Shown: in pieces, positions 8,298-16,761 of the stretch | Layout of the letters: each line of letters starts with the position of its first letter | Position numbering within the stretch: position 1 is the stretch's first letter | Assembly (NCBI GenBank): GCA_003164715.1 | Contig: PLTZ01000005.1 | Location: 55,477-119,476, forward strand | Reading direction: 5' to 3' | Length of the DNA stretch: 64,000 nt | DNA from: Opitutaceae bacterium | GTDB taxonomy: Bacteria > Verrucomicrobiota > Verrucomicrobiia > Opitutales > Opitutaceae | Translations under genes and position numbers: made by a program | Notes under the pieces: model-generated | The model's input: only the letters and a program-made list of their open reading frames with translations | The model's database searches: none | What the model was told of the DNA's origin: nothing

Positions 8298-9673
8298 AGG
8301 GTCCTTCGCGCGGCCGGGAACACGGCCGGGCTCGCGTGGCCCGCGGCGTCGAAGGACTCGACCCCGAAGACGACGTTGTCCTTGGAGACGCCCGGGATCG
8401 TGACGCGGTTCACGCCTTTGGCGACGTCAAGGGAATGCTCCCAGAAGGGCGCGGTCGTCTCGCGCCAGACGACGCGGTGGCCCGCGAGGTACGCCTCGGC
8501 GCCGGGGGCCCAGCGGAGCGTCGTGTCGTTCTCGAGCCTCGCCGCCTCAATCTGCACCTCGCTCGGCGGGGCCGGCGCCCGCGCGAGCACCGCGAGCGCC
8601 GCCGCGTTTACGCGGGCGACGTCGGCCGTGTAGGCGAAGTCGACGTGGTCCGGCGTGTCGCCGTACTGGACCCCCTTCTCCTCGCGGACGTCCTGGTGCT
8701 GGCGCCGGAAATCCTCGGCCGGCTCGGTGAACCTCACTGCGGGGTATCCCCGCTCGAGGAACGGCAGGTGGTCGCCCCCGCGCAGGTACCGGTCGGACCG
8801 GTAGATCACCCGGACCTTGATCGACGGGACGTACAGCCCGGCGATGTCGCGGATCGCCCGGGCCAGCTCGCGCGGCGGCGTGTCGTTCTCGCCGCCCGCC
8901 CTGATCTGCGCGACTAGGCCGTCGTCGAGCGTCGCCGAGGGCGGGACGCCCTGGGCGAAGAGCCGCACCGTGCCGCGATCGATCACGCCGCCGGCCGAGC
9001 GGCTGCTTCCGATGATGTCGTTGTCCAGCATCGCCTCGATCTCCGCCTCCCGCTCCCTCGCGGCCTGCGCCCAGTGGGTCGAGCCGTGCAGGCCCTGCTC
9101 CTCACCCGCCACCGCGAGGAAGACGATCGTGGCCGGAAACCGGTAGTGCGCCATGACGCGCGCAAGCTCGAGCACGGCCGCGGTGCCGGAGGCGTCGTCA
9201 TCGGCCCCCGGTGCGGCGCTGGCTGCGTCCAGGACGCTCGTCGGCATGGAATCGTAGTGGCCGCTGACGACCAGCGTCCTCCCGGAGTCCGGGTCCGTTC
9301 CGGGAAGCGTCGCGACGATGTTCGTGATCGCGACCTGCTGCATGATCCGGGGGGGCGCGGGGGGCTGGTCGAAGCTGTCGAGCTCGACCTTGAGGCGGCC
9401 GCCGGCCTCCTTCGAGGCCCTCTCGAACTCGGCGCGGATCCACGACGCAGCCCCGCCGATCCCGTCGCCGCTCGGGAGCGGGTCGGAGAGCGTGTGGCGC
9501 GTCTTGAAGCTCGCAAGGACGTAGACTGAGCGCTGGATCCTGTCCGCGGAGATCGCGCCGACCAGCTCCTGGATCTCCGTGTCCGGCGGGCGGGGCTGCG
9601 CCGGGGGCGGATCCGCGGCCGCGGCCGTCGAGGCCAATGCTGCTGCGATGAGGATCGGGGCGCGGGCGCGCAT
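8294..9673 (-). CDS. secreted M28-family zinc aminopeptidase
   Basis: A 459-residue protein with a signal peptide (about 1-20, ending in AAAA-D). The M28 metal ligands are in order: His and Asp of VVSGHYDSM (near 140), Asp of GADDDASGTAAVLELAR, the catalytic/ligand pair of AVAGEEQGLHGS (near 190), a later Asp (MLDNDIIGSS), and His in GGDHLPFLERGYPAVRF. The last ~90 residues form a small beta domain. It likely degrades peptides in the periplasm or outside the cell. It is the first gene of the operon with the acetyltransferase and the YgjP-like protein. Confidence 0.9.
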   Translation of the reverse strand: MRARAPILIAAALASTAAAADPPPAQPRPPDTEIQELVGAISADRIQRSVYVLASFKTRHTLSDPLPSGDGIGGAASWIRAEFERASKEAGGRLKVELDSFDQPPAPPRIMQQVAITNIVATLPGTDPDSGRTLVVSGHYDSMPTSVLDAASAAPGADDDASGTAAVLELARVMAHYRFPATIVFLAVAGEEQGLHGSTHWAQAAREREAEIEAMLDNDIIGSSRSAGGVIDRGTVRLFAQGVPPSATLDDGLVAQIRAGGENDTPPRELARAIRDIAGLYVPSIKVRVIYRSDRYLRGGDHLPFLERGYPAVRFTEPAEDFRRQHQDVREEKGVQYGDTPDHVDFAYTADVARVNAAALAVLARAPAPPSEVQIEAARLENDTTLRWAPGAEAYLAGHRVVWRETTAPFWEHSLDVAKGVNRVTIPGVSKDNVVFGVESFDAAGHASPAVFPAARRTL

Positions 9674-9920
9674 GGTGTTCCCAGTGAGCGGAGCCTTGCG
9701 CGGGAGTCAAGGGCCTCAGGCCGCGCGGCGCCACTCTCCTCCCCTTCACTGGGCGGGTTGCCCTGGCCGTGGGGATCTGATCCTGGGCCAAGCCCTTACC
9801 GCAGCAGTGTGCCTGCTCTTGGGAATGTTGCCCAGACTCGGGACACCACCGCCCGAATCCCGCCCTTGACACCCCCCCTTCCGTAAGGCACCTCAGTCAA
9901 CTCTTAAACGTCACGATACC
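9674..9920. other. divergent intergenic region upstream of rpmH
   Basis: A 247-bp gap between the M28 peptidase (minus strand) and rpmH (plus strand). A TTGACA hexamer occurs at 9866-9871, about 50 bp before the rpmH ATG, and could be a -35 box, but no clear -10 at standard spacing is visible. In many bacteria dnaA and oriC lie next to rpmH; no DnaA-box cluster (TTATCCACA-like) or dnaA gene is seen here. Confidence 0.4.
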
Positions 9921-10058
9921 ATGCAACCCACCTTCCGCCCCCATCGCAAGAAACGCGCCCGCAAGATCGGATATCGCGCCCGCAAGTCCACCCGGGGCGG
10001 CCGCAAAGTGCTCTCCTCCCGTCGCAGGAAGGGCCGCAAGCGGCTGACCGTCGTTTGA
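9921..10058 (+). CDS. rpmH: 50S ribosomal protein L34
   Basis: A 45-residue, very basic protein with the L34 pattern: an [17 protein letters not shown] start, a central [16 protein letters not shown], and a RKGRKRLTV end. It is the first gene of the classic rpmH-rnpA-yidD-yidC cluster. The following rnpA could start with a TTG that overlaps this stop or at an ATG 20 bp later. The assignment is secure from length, composition and context. Confidence 0.97.
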   Translation: MQPTFRPHRKKRARKIGYRARKSTRGGRKVLSSRRRKGRKRLTVV

Positions 10059-10078
10059 TCCGAGGAATCGCGGCTTCC

Positions 10079-10444
10079 ATGCGCCTACGCCCGGGGCAGC
10101 ACCTTCGCCGCCAGAGCGACATCCGCGACGTCCGTCAGCAGGGAAAACGGGTGGATTGCCGGGCGTTCACCGTTTGGAGCCTTGCGCGCCCGGGCGGAGC
10201 CGCCCTCCCGCGCGCCTGCTTTGTCGCCTCCACGCAGGCCGTCGGAAAGGCGATCCTCCGGAACCGCGCCAAGCGCAGGCTAAGGGAGCTGTTCCGCCGC
10301 CGGCAGGGCCTGCTTCCCGCTCCGTGCGACCTGCTTCTTGTCGCCCGCTCGCAGGTGAACAGCTGGCCGTACGCCGAGCTCGACCGCGCGTTCGCCGAGG
10401 CCTGCGCCCGCATGGCCCCGGCGCCCGGCCCCAAGACCCCATGA
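10079..10444 (+). CDS. rnpA: ribonuclease P protein component
   Basis: A 121-residue basic protein that is the protein subunit of RNase P, needed for tRNA 5' maturation. The RNR-type signature is present as [16 protein letters not shown] (about 57-72), preceded by the central [11 protein letters not shown] strand. The ATG at 10079 gives the usual start ([17 protein letters not shown]). A TTG at 10055 overlapping the rpmH stop would add eight residues. The gene ends in an ATGA overlap with yidD. Confidence 0.95.
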   Translation: MRLRPGQHLRRQSDIRDVRQQGKRVDCRAFTVWSLARPGGAALPRACFVASTQAVGKAILRNRAKRRLRELFRRRQGLLPAPCDLLLVARSQVNSWPYAELDRAFAEACARMAPAPGPKTP

Positions 10445-10734
10445 CGGACGCCCTCCAGCATCCCCCGGGCCGCGGCCCGGGAGTCGTCGCCTCGGCCGCA
10501 GTGGGGCTCATCCGGGTCTACCAGGCGACCGCGTCCCCGCTCCTGCCCGCGATCCTGGGGCCCGCCTGCGGCTGCAGGTTCCACCCCACGTGCTCTCACT
10601 ACGCCGCCGAGGCGGTGGCGACCCACGGCGTGCTTAAGGGGGCCTGGCTCTCTGCCCGGCGCATCGTCCGATGCACGCCCCTTCATCCAGGCGGCTACGA
10701 CCCCGTCCCGCCGGCATTGCGGCAACACCGATAA
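10441..10734 (+). CDS. yidD: membrane protein insertion efficiency factor YidD
   Basis: A 97-residue protein with the YidD fold markers: [13 protein letters not shown] near residue 25, [17 protein letters not shown] with the conserved Cys pattern, [18 protein letters not shown] and the closing HPGGYDPVP. YidD is a small amphipathic membrane-associated factor that helps YidC-dependent insertion. It overlaps rnpA by 4 bp and is followed 4 bp later by yidC. Confidence 0.95.
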   Translation: MTDALQHPPGRGPGVVASAAVGLIRVYQATASPLLPAILGPACGCRFHPTCSHYAAEAVATHGVLKGAWLSARRIVRCTPLHPGGYDPVPPALRQHR

Positions 10735-10738
10735 TCCC

Positions 10739-12547
10739 GTGGACAAGAAAAACACATTCATTGGCGCGCTCCTGTTCATCGCGGCGTTCGCCGTCCTGAT
10801 CTACAGCCAGAAGTACGGCCCGCAGCGCCCCGCGCCCGCCGGGGTCCAGCGCGAGGCCGCCAGGGAGACCGCCGCCCAGGCCGCCGCCCAGCCCGCCGCG
10901 CCCGGGATCCCGCCCGCGGCCCCCGCGATCCAGGCCCCCGAGGAGCCGACGTTCACGACGGCGCACGCCGACAGGTCGGGCGCCACCGTGACGCGGCTTA
11001 ACAACGGCTTTGTCGAGGTGAACTTCACGGACGCCGGCGGAGCGATCCGCGACGTCGCGTTCAAGAGGTACCCCGCGGCGATCGGCAGGCAGGAGCCCTT
11101 CGTGTTCAACGAGCTGCACGCCGACCCGATGCTCGCGTTCGTGGGCGTCCCGGGCCTCGACCGCGAGACGCGCTACGAGCTCGTGTCCCGGTCGGACACC
11201 GACGTCACCTACCGGGCGGTCGTCGACAAGAAGCTCGAGGTCACCCGCCATTACACCGTGTCGCCCGACAAGGGGACGGGCACGGACCCCTACATCATCC
11301 GGTGCGAGACCACGCTGCGGAACCTTTCCGACGCCCCCACGGCGCCGATGCGCGTCGCGCTCTCGATCGGCACGGCGGCCCCGAGCGACGCGCTGGACAA
11401 CGGCCTCCAGCTGACGACGGAATACTCGAACGGGAAGGACCAGACCCTGGTGCGACGCGGCTCGCTTGAGGGCGGCAGCGGCTTCCTCGGTTTCGGGGCG
11501 AGCGAGCCCAAGGCCGTCATCACGGGTGCCGGGCCGGTTGCCTGGGCCACGGTCAAGAACCAGTTCTTCGCCGCCATCCTGACGCCCGACGATCCCGCGG
11601 TCGGGATCGAGACGCGCCGGGTGAAGCTGCTCCAGGCGCTTCCCGACGCCGACCGGCGCGCCTACGGCATCACGGGCACGGTCGCCTTCGACCTGGCGTC
11701 GGTTCCGGCGCACGCCCAGCAGACGATCGCCGGGAACTTCTACGTCGGCCCGAAGGAATACCCCAGGCTCTCGAACCAGGACGTCTTCAGGAAGGACGAG
11801 GACCGGATCATGGATTTCGGCAACTTCGTCTTCCGCTTCTGCGCCGCGATTCTGCTGACCCTGATGACATGGATCCACAGCTGGACCGCCAACTGGGGGA
11901 TCTCGATCATCCTGACGACGCTGGCGCTCAAGTTCGCGTTCCTGCCCATCACCCTCGCCCAGTCGCGCACGTCCCGGCGGACCCAGAAGATCATGCCGGA
12001 GATGAACGCGATCAAGGCGAAGTATAAGGACAACCCCCAGAAGCTCCAGGCCGCGACGATGGAGCTCTACAAGAAGCACAAGATCAACCCCGTGGCCGGC
12101 TGCGTCCCGATGCTGCTGACGATCCCGTTCTTCTTCGCGTTCTTCAGCATGCTCAGGAGCGCCGCCGAGCTCCGGTTCGCGCCGTTCCTGTGGGCGCACG
12201 ACCTGTCCGCCCCCGACACGGTGGCGATGCTGACGCTCCCGATCATCGGGTCCCTCCCCTTGAACGTGCTGCCGCTTCTCCTCGGCGCGGTGAACTTCTT
12301 CCAGATGCGGGTGACGCCCCAGCCGGCGGTCGACAACGCCCAGATGAAGATGATGAAGCTGATGCCGGTCATGTTCATCCTGTTCTACTACAACTGGTCC
12401 TGCGCGCTGTCCGTCTACTCGACGGTCAACGGCCTCTTCTCGATCGTCCAGCAGCTCGTCGTCAACCGGTTCGCCGACACCGGAGATCCCGCCGACCAGG
12501 TGCGCCCGGGCAAGGCCACCAGGAACGTCACCCCGCGCAAGAGCTGA
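10739..12547 (+). CDS. yidC: membrane protein insertase YidC
   Basis: A 602-residue Gram-negative type YidC with a GTG start. TM1 is at about 5-22. An Ala/Pro/Gln-rich linker leads into a large periplasmic beta-super-sandwich domain (about 60-350). The five-TM insertase core follows, with the conserved hydrophilic-groove Arg region and the segment RRTQKIMPEMNAIKAKYKDNPQKLQ forming the C1 coiled coil. A late VYSTVNGLFSIVQQ motif closes the core. It inserts and folds inner-membrane proteins alone or with Sec. It lies 4 bp after yidD. Confidence 0.97.
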   Translation: MDKKNTFIGALLFIAAFAVLIYSQKYGPQRPAPAGVQREAARETAAQAAAQPAAPGIPPAAPAIQAPEEPTFTTAHADRSGATVTRLNNGFVEVNFTDAGGAIRDVAFKRYPAAIGRQEPFVFNELHADPMLAFVGVPGLDRETRYELVSRSDTDVTYRAVVDKKLEVTRHYTVSPDKGTGTDPYIIRCETTLRNLSDAPTAPMRVALSIGTAAPSDALDNGLQLTTEYSNGKDQTLVRRGSLEGGSGFLGFGASEPKAVITGAGPVAWATVKNQFFAAILTPDDPAVGIETRRVKLLQALPDADRRAYGITGTVAFDLASVPAHAQQTIAGNFYVGPKEYPRLSNQDVFRKDEDRIMDFGNFVFRFCAAILLTLMTWIHSWTANWGISIILTTLALKFAFLPITLAQSRTSRRTQKIMPEMNAIKAKYKDNPQKLQAATMELYKKHKINPVAGCVPMLLTIPFFFAFFSMLRSAAELRFAPFLWAHDLSAPDTVAMLTLPIIGSLPLNVLPLLLGAVNFFQMRVTPQPAVDNAQMKMMKLMPVMFILFYYNWSCALSVYSTVNGLFSIVQQLVVNRFADTGDPADQVRPGKATRNVTPRKS

Positions 12548-12563
12548 CTTCGCCACCCCCCTC

Positions 12564-13316
12564 ATGGCCGGCCACAACAAGTGGGCGAAGGTCAAGCGCA
12601 CCAAGGCGGTCCTCGACGTCCGCCGCGGCAAGATCTTCAGCCGCCTTTCCCGCGAGATTACGATAGCCGCCAAGTCGGGCGGCGGCGACCCGGCGATGAA
12701 TCCCCGGCTGCGCACGCTCGTCCTCAAGGCCCGCGACGCGAACATGCCGGCCGACAACGTCGACCGGGCCGTGATGAAGGGCACCGGCGAGCTCTCGGGG
12801 GCGGTCTTCGAGGAGCTGACCTACGAGGGCTACGGACCGGGCGGCGCCGCGATGGTCATCCGGGTCACGACCGACAACAAGAACCGCGCCGCCGCGGACA
12901 TCCGCGCCGCATTCCTGAGGTTCGGCGGAAAGCTGGCCGGTGCAGGCGCCGTCCTCTTCCAGTTCCTGCACGCCGGCCAGTTCCTGGTCTCGAGGGAGGC
13001 GGCGACGGAGGACGCCGTCGTGGAGGCGGCGCTCGACGCGGGCGCCAACGACGTGATCTCGACGCCGGAGGGCTTCGAGGTCCGCTGCGACGTCCAGGCG
13101 TTCGACCGGGTCGCGAGCGCCCTCGAGCAGAGGAAGATCAAGACCGAGAGCGCCGAGATCGCCTACATCCCCACGGTGACCGTGCCGGTGACGGACGTCG
13201 CGCTCGCCGCCACCCTGGTGAAGTTCCACGACGCCCTCGAGGAGCTCGACGACGTGCAGCAGGTCTTCTCAAACGAGGAGATGGACGACGCCGTCGCCGC
13301 GGCGGCGAACGGGTGA
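12564..13316 (+). CDS. YebC/PmpR family protein (TACO1-like)
   Basis: A 250-residue protein starting with the family signature MAGHNKWAKVKRTKAVLDVRRGKIFSR. Further family marks are RDANMPADNVDRAV and YEGYGPGGAAMVI. YebC proteins were annotated as transcription regulators; recent work on the family links members to relief of ribosome stalling. It follows yidC by 16 bp and may be in the same transcript. An 8-bp stem hairpin overlaps its stop codon. Confidence 0.95.
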   Translation: MAGHNKWAKVKRTKAVLDVRRGKIFSRLSREITIAAKSGGGDPAMNPRLRTLVLKARDANMPADNVDRAVMKGTGELSGAVFEELTYEGYGPGGAAMVIRVTTDNKNRAAADIRAAFLRFGGKLAGAGAVLFQFLHAGQFLVSREAATEDAVVEAALDAGANDVISTPEGFEVRCDVQAFDRVASALEQRKIKTESAEIAYIPTVTVPVTDVALAATLVKFHDALEELDDVQQVFSNEEMDDAVAAAANG

Positions 13317-13335
13317 CGCCCGCCATAGGGCGTCA
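13314..13335 (+). terminator. possible terminator hairpin at the yebC stop
   Basis: TGACGCCC and GGGCGTCA form an 8-bp stem with a 6-nt loop, and the stem begins at the yebC stop codon. Only TAAAGG follows, so this is not a classical intrinsic terminator; attenuation or mRNA stabilisation is equally possible. Confidence 0.4.
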
Positions 13336-13389
13336 TAAAGGCTCCGCCGCCTTGCGTCACCGCGCGGCCGTGGTTGAATACCCCCTGCG

Positions 13390-14586
13390 ATGACAGATGA
13401 CGTCCAGGCACCGACCGCGCCCGCGTCTGCGCCCCGGCAACTGGCCGGGGACGACGTCGGCATTGTCAGCCCGCGCGACTTCATCCACCGCGGGCCCTTC
13501 GCGTTCAAGAGCGGCCAGACCATCCAGGGCTTCACGCTCAGGTACGAGACCTACGGCGCGCTCAACGCGACGCGCGACAACGCGGTCCTCGTCTGCCACG
13601 CGCTGAGCGGGGACCATCACTGCGCCGGCTGGCACTCCGAGAGCGACAGCAAGCCGGGATGGTGGAACAACCTGATCGGACCGGGCAAGGCGGTCGACAC
13701 CCGGCGGTTCTTCGTCGTGTGCGCGAACGTCCTCGGCGGTTGCCAGGGCTCGACGGGGCCGAGCTCCACGGACCCCGCCACCGGGCGCCCCTACGGGACC
13801 CGGTTCCCGTTCGTGACGATCCGCGACATGGTCTCGGCCCAGAAGCTCCTGCTCGACCATCTGGGCGTGGCCGAGCTCCACGCCGTGCTGGGCGGGTCGA
13901 TGGGCGGAATGACCGCGATGCTCTTCGCCATCGACTACCCGCAGTTCACGAGGCGCCAGATCATCATGGCCTCGACGGCGAACGAGAGCGCCCAGGCGAT
14001 CGCCTTCAACGAGGTCGGCCGCCAGGCGATCATGCAGGATCCCGCCTGGAACAACGGCGACTATCCCCGCGAGGGCGGCCCGCGCGTGGGGCTCGCGATC
14101 GCCCGGATGATGGCCCACATCACCTACCTATCCGACGCGGGGATGGACCGGAAGTTCGGCCGGCGCAAGCGCGAGTCGGCCGGGGGCGAATCCTACACGT
14201 TCGACGCCCAGTTCGAGGTCGAGAGCTACCTGCGCCACCAGGGGCAGAGCTTCATCAACCGCTTTGACGCGAACTCCTACCTCTACATCACCCGGGCGAT
14301 CGACCAGTTCGACCCTGCGCGGGCCTACGGCTCGCTCGAGCAGGCGTTCGCGCCGGTCCAGGCCGAGTCACTCGTGATCGGGTTCACGAGCGACTGGCTC
14401 TTCCCGCCCGAGCAGAACCGGGAGATCGCGCTCGCCCTCCTGCGGGCCGGCAAGCGCGCGAGCTACGCCGAGCTGTCGACCGACCTCGGCCACGACTCGT
14501 TCCTATTGGAGAGCGCCGACCTCTACGCCCTCATCCGGGGCTTCCTCGAGCGGCCGGAGGCCTATGTCTTCGACTTCGCGATCTGA
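13390..14586 (+). CDS. metX: homoserine O-acetyltransferase
   Basis: A 398-residue alpha/beta hydrolase that acylates homoserine in methionine synthesis. Characteristic segments include NAVLVCHALSGDHH (oxyanion region), NVLGGCQGSTGPSS, the nucleophile elbow GGSMGGMTA (Ser near residue 175), and the late Asp (GFTSDWLFPPEQ) and His (TDLGHDSFL) of the catalytic triad. The acyl donor (acetyl or succinyl) is not certain from sequence. metW follows directly, overlapping if its first ATG is used. No SAM riboswitch could be recognised in the 73 bp upstream. Confidence 0.95.
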   Translation: MTDDVQAPTAPASAPRQLAGDDVGIVSPRDFIHRGPFAFKSGQTIQGFTLRYETYGALNATRDNAVLVCHALSGDHHCAGWHSESDSKPGWWNNLIGPGKAVDTRRFFVVCANVLGGCQGSTGPSSTDPATGRPYGTRFPFVTIRDMVSAQKLLLDHLGVAELHAVLGGSMGGMTAMLFAIDYPQFTRRQIIMASTANESAQAIAFNEVGRQAIMQDPAWNNGDYPREGGPRVGLAIARMMAHITYLSDAGMDRKFGRRKRESAGGESYTFDAQFEVESYLRHQGQSFINRFDANSYLYITRAIDQFDPARAYGSLEQAFAPVQAESLVIGFTSDWLFPPEQNREIALALLRAGKRASYAELSTDLGHDSFLLESADLYALIRGFLERPEAYVFDFAI

Positions 14587-14602
14587 ACCGCCCCGCCCCC
14601 CG

Positions 14603-15211
14603 ATGCGCACGCGCGTGGAAAAACGAACGGTCGACATGCAGGTGATCGGCGAGTGGGTCGAGCCGCACTCGAGGGTCCTCGACCTCGGCTGCGGCCGGGG
14701 CGAGCTGATGGACTACCTGGTCCAGGCGAAGCAGGTGTCGGCCACCGGCGTCGACCTGGACTTCGGGCGCATCTCGGCCTGCGTCGCGCGGGGGCTGAGC
14801 GCCTACCAGGGCGACATGACCGAGTTCATGAGGGCCTTCCCGGACCGCCACTTCGACCGGATCATCTGCTCGCGGACCGTCCACGAGCTGAACGACCCGG
14901 CCGGCGTGGTCCTCGAGGCGCTGCGCGTCGGGAGCACCGTCACGGTGGGGTTCGTGAACCACGGCTTCTGGAAGAACAGGCTCGGCGCCCTCTTCGGCGG
15001 CCGGAAGGTGCGCAACGCGGTCTACACGACCTCGTGGCACGAGAGCCGCCCCGCGAATCCCCTGTCGATCGCGGACTTCGAGGACTTCTGCCGCGAGAAG
15101 TCGATCCGGATCGCCCGCCGGGCCCACCTGCTCGGGGACTGGCGCACGCCCTGCCGCGTGCTCCCGAACCTGCTCGCCGGGTACGCCCTCTACGACCTCG
15201 CCCGGACGTGA
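14603..15211 (+). CDS. metW: MetW methyltransferase-like protein
   Basis: A class I SAM-dependent methyltransferase fold of about 202 residues. The SAM-binding motif I is RVLDLGCGRGELMDYL, followed by TGVDLDFGRI. The MetW family is typically encoded next to MetX, as here, and contributes to the acyltransferase step. Three in-frame ATGs are possible (14564, 14603, 14636). 14603 is chosen as it avoids a long overlap with metX and leaves a short basic N-terminus; 14564 would give translational coupling through a 23-bp overlap. Its end overlaps the convergent prmB gene by about 22 bp. Confidence 0.9.
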   Translation: MRTRVEKRTVDMQVIGEWVEPHSRVLDLGCGRGELMDYLVQAKQVSATGVDLDFGRISACVARGLSAYQGDMTEFMRAFPDRHFDRIICSRTVHELNDPAGVVLEALRVGSTVTVGFVNHGFWKNRLGALFGGRKVRNAVYTTSWHESRPANPLSIADFEDFCREKSIRIARRAHLLGDWRTPCRVLPNLLAGYALYDLART

Positions 15212-16080
15212 CGGCGCGGCAGCCGCGCGGCCTGGATTAGGCAGACGCAGTCGCTGCCGTCCTCGGTGTGGAACCAGTGCGGCTCGAGGCGGCCGAACTC
15301 GCGCTCGAACGCATCGCGGCCCCCGCCGACCTCGATCATGAGGATCCCGCTCGGCTTGAGGCGCCGCGCGGCTTCGCGGACGAGCCTGCGGACGAGGACG
15401 AGGCCGTCCGGGCCGCCGTCCAGGGCGAGGCGCGGCTCCCTGCGGAACTCCCGCGGGAGCGCATCGACGTGCGCCGAGGGCTCGTAGGGCGGATTGCTGA
15501 CGATCACGTCGTAGCGCCCCGCGGGCCCGCCCGAGAGCAGGTCGCTCTCGACCAGCCGGACGCGCCCGCCCAGCCGGTGCCTGCGGACGTTGATGGCCGC
15601 GACCTCGAGCGCGCCCGGCGACAGGTCGATCGCGTCCACGCGCGCCCCCTTGAAGTGCCGGGCGAGCAGGACCGCGAGGCAGCCCGAGCCCGTGCACACG
15701 TCGGCCACTCGGGTGACCGCGTGGGGACCCGCCAGCCACGGGTCGACCTGCGTCGGCAGGATCTCGACAAAATAGCTCCGCGGGATGAGGACCCGCTCGT
15801 CGACATGGAACCGCAGCCCCCCGAGCCACGCCTCCCCCGCGATGTAGGCGGCCGGCACGCGGTCAACAAGCCGCCTCTTGAACACCCGCTCGAGGGCCGC
15901 GCACTCCCCGGCAGAGAGCCTGCGGGACAGGACGGAGGCGGGGCTGCCGAGCGGCAGCCCGAGCGTCCTTAGGATCAGGTACAGGGCCTCGTCGCGGGCC
16001 GTCGCCGCGATCTGGCCGAGCGCGGCGTCGCGCCGGCCGTACATCCGCACCGCCCGCCTGAGCCAGGTTTCGAGGGTCAC
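15190..16080 (-). CDS. prmB: ribosomal protein L3 glutamine N5-methyltransferase (PrmB-like)
   Basis: A 296-residue HemK-family methyltransferase. It carries the SAM motif VADVCTGSGCLAVLLA and the catalytic NPPY in DVIVSNPPYEPSA that binds the target glutamine amide. The N-terminal helical region and the VPAAYIAGEAWLGGLRFHVDERVLIPRS segment fit PrmB better than PrmC: PrmB methylates L3, PrmC release factors. It starts with a GTG overlapping the stop of the M50 protease gene (GTGA), so the two are coupled. Confidence 0.85.
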   Translation of the reverse strand: MTLETWLRRAVRMYGRRDAALGQIAATARDEALYLILRTLGLPLGSPASVLSRRLSAGECAALERVFKRRLVDRVPAAYIAGEAWLGGLRFHVDERVLIPRSYFVEILPTQVDPWLAGPHAVTRVADVCTGSGCLAVLLARHFKGARVDAIDLSPGALEVAAINVRRHRLGGRVRLVESDLLSGGPAGRYDVIVSNPPYEPSAHVDALPREFRREPRLALDGGPDGLVLVRRLVREAARRLKPSGILMIEVGGGRDAFEREFGRLEPHWFHTEDGSDCVCLIQAARLPRRHVRARS

Positions 16081-16754
16081 GAGCGGAAGATGAGCCGGAA
16101 CGCCATCGGGTTGATCCACGCGCAGAGGAAGGCGTAGGGCCGGCAGCCGAGCTCGACGACGCCGATGATCAGGGCCTGCGTCACGCGCAGGTTGACCACC
16201 AGGAGCAGGACGACCCAGCTCCAGCGGGACATGTTGAGGTAGGCCTCCTCGGTCACCCCGAAGAGCCGCCGCAGGATGGACGTGCCGTCGAGCGGCGGAA
16301 TGGGGATCATGTTGAACACGGCAACGCCCACGTTCATCACGACCAGCTCGTTGACGAGCTCCCCGAGGCGCGGCTGGCCCACCACGACGAAGGAGCCAAC
16401 CACGACCGAGACCAGGGCCACAAGCAGGTTGGCCGCCGGCCCCGCCAGGTTGACGATGATGTCGTCGCGCACCCGGTGCGAGAAGTTCGAATCGTTCGTC
16501 ATGACCGGCTTTCCCCAGCCCATGAACGCGAGCGAGCCGCCGAAGAGGAAGATGTTGATGAGCGGCGCGATGACGGTGCCGATCAGGTCCATGTGGACGA
16601 GCGGATTGAGCGTCACGCGGCCCTCGGCGCGCGGCGTGTCGTCGCCCAGCATGTCGGCCGCGAGGGCGTGGCCCCACTCGTGGAAGGCGACACCCGCAAA
16701 CAGGAGGATGAAGACGATCAGTCCGCTGCGGATGTAGGCGGGATCCAGGTCCAT
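16077..16754 (-). CDS. site-2 protease family (M50) membrane metalloprotease
   Basis: A 225-residue polytopic membrane protein. The zinc site HEWGHA lies in the first hydrophobic segment, and the second conserved motif is NMIPIPPLDGTSIL (NPxPxLDG type) near residue 155. This is the short, PDZ-less SpoIVFB/YwhC-like group found in many bacteria. The ATG at 16754 is used because the longer frame to 16793 overlaps the upstream TPR gene. It heads a coupled pair with prmB. The substrate is unknown. Confidence 0.9.
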   Translation of the reverse strand: MDLDPAYIRSGLIVFILLFAGVAFHEWGHALAADMLGDDTPRAEGRVTLNPLVHMDLIGTVIAPLINIFLFGGSLAFMGWGKPVMTNDSNFSHRVRDDIIVNLAGPAANLLVALVSVVVGSFVVVGQPRLGELVNELVVMNVGVAVFNMIPIPPLDGTSILRRLFGVTEEAYLNMSRWSWVVLLLVVNLRVTQALIIGVVELGCRPYAFLCAWINPMAFRLIFRS

Positions 16755-16761
16755 TCGGCGC

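Noticed and set aside
9674..9920. Chromosomal origin next to rpmH
   Set aside because: No dnaA gene, no DnaA-box cluster and no AT-rich unwinding element were seen; in this lineage the cluster may be separate from oriC.
13317..13389. SAM riboswitch before metX
   Set aside because: The gap is only 73 bp and no SAM-I or SAM-II type conserved core could be matched.
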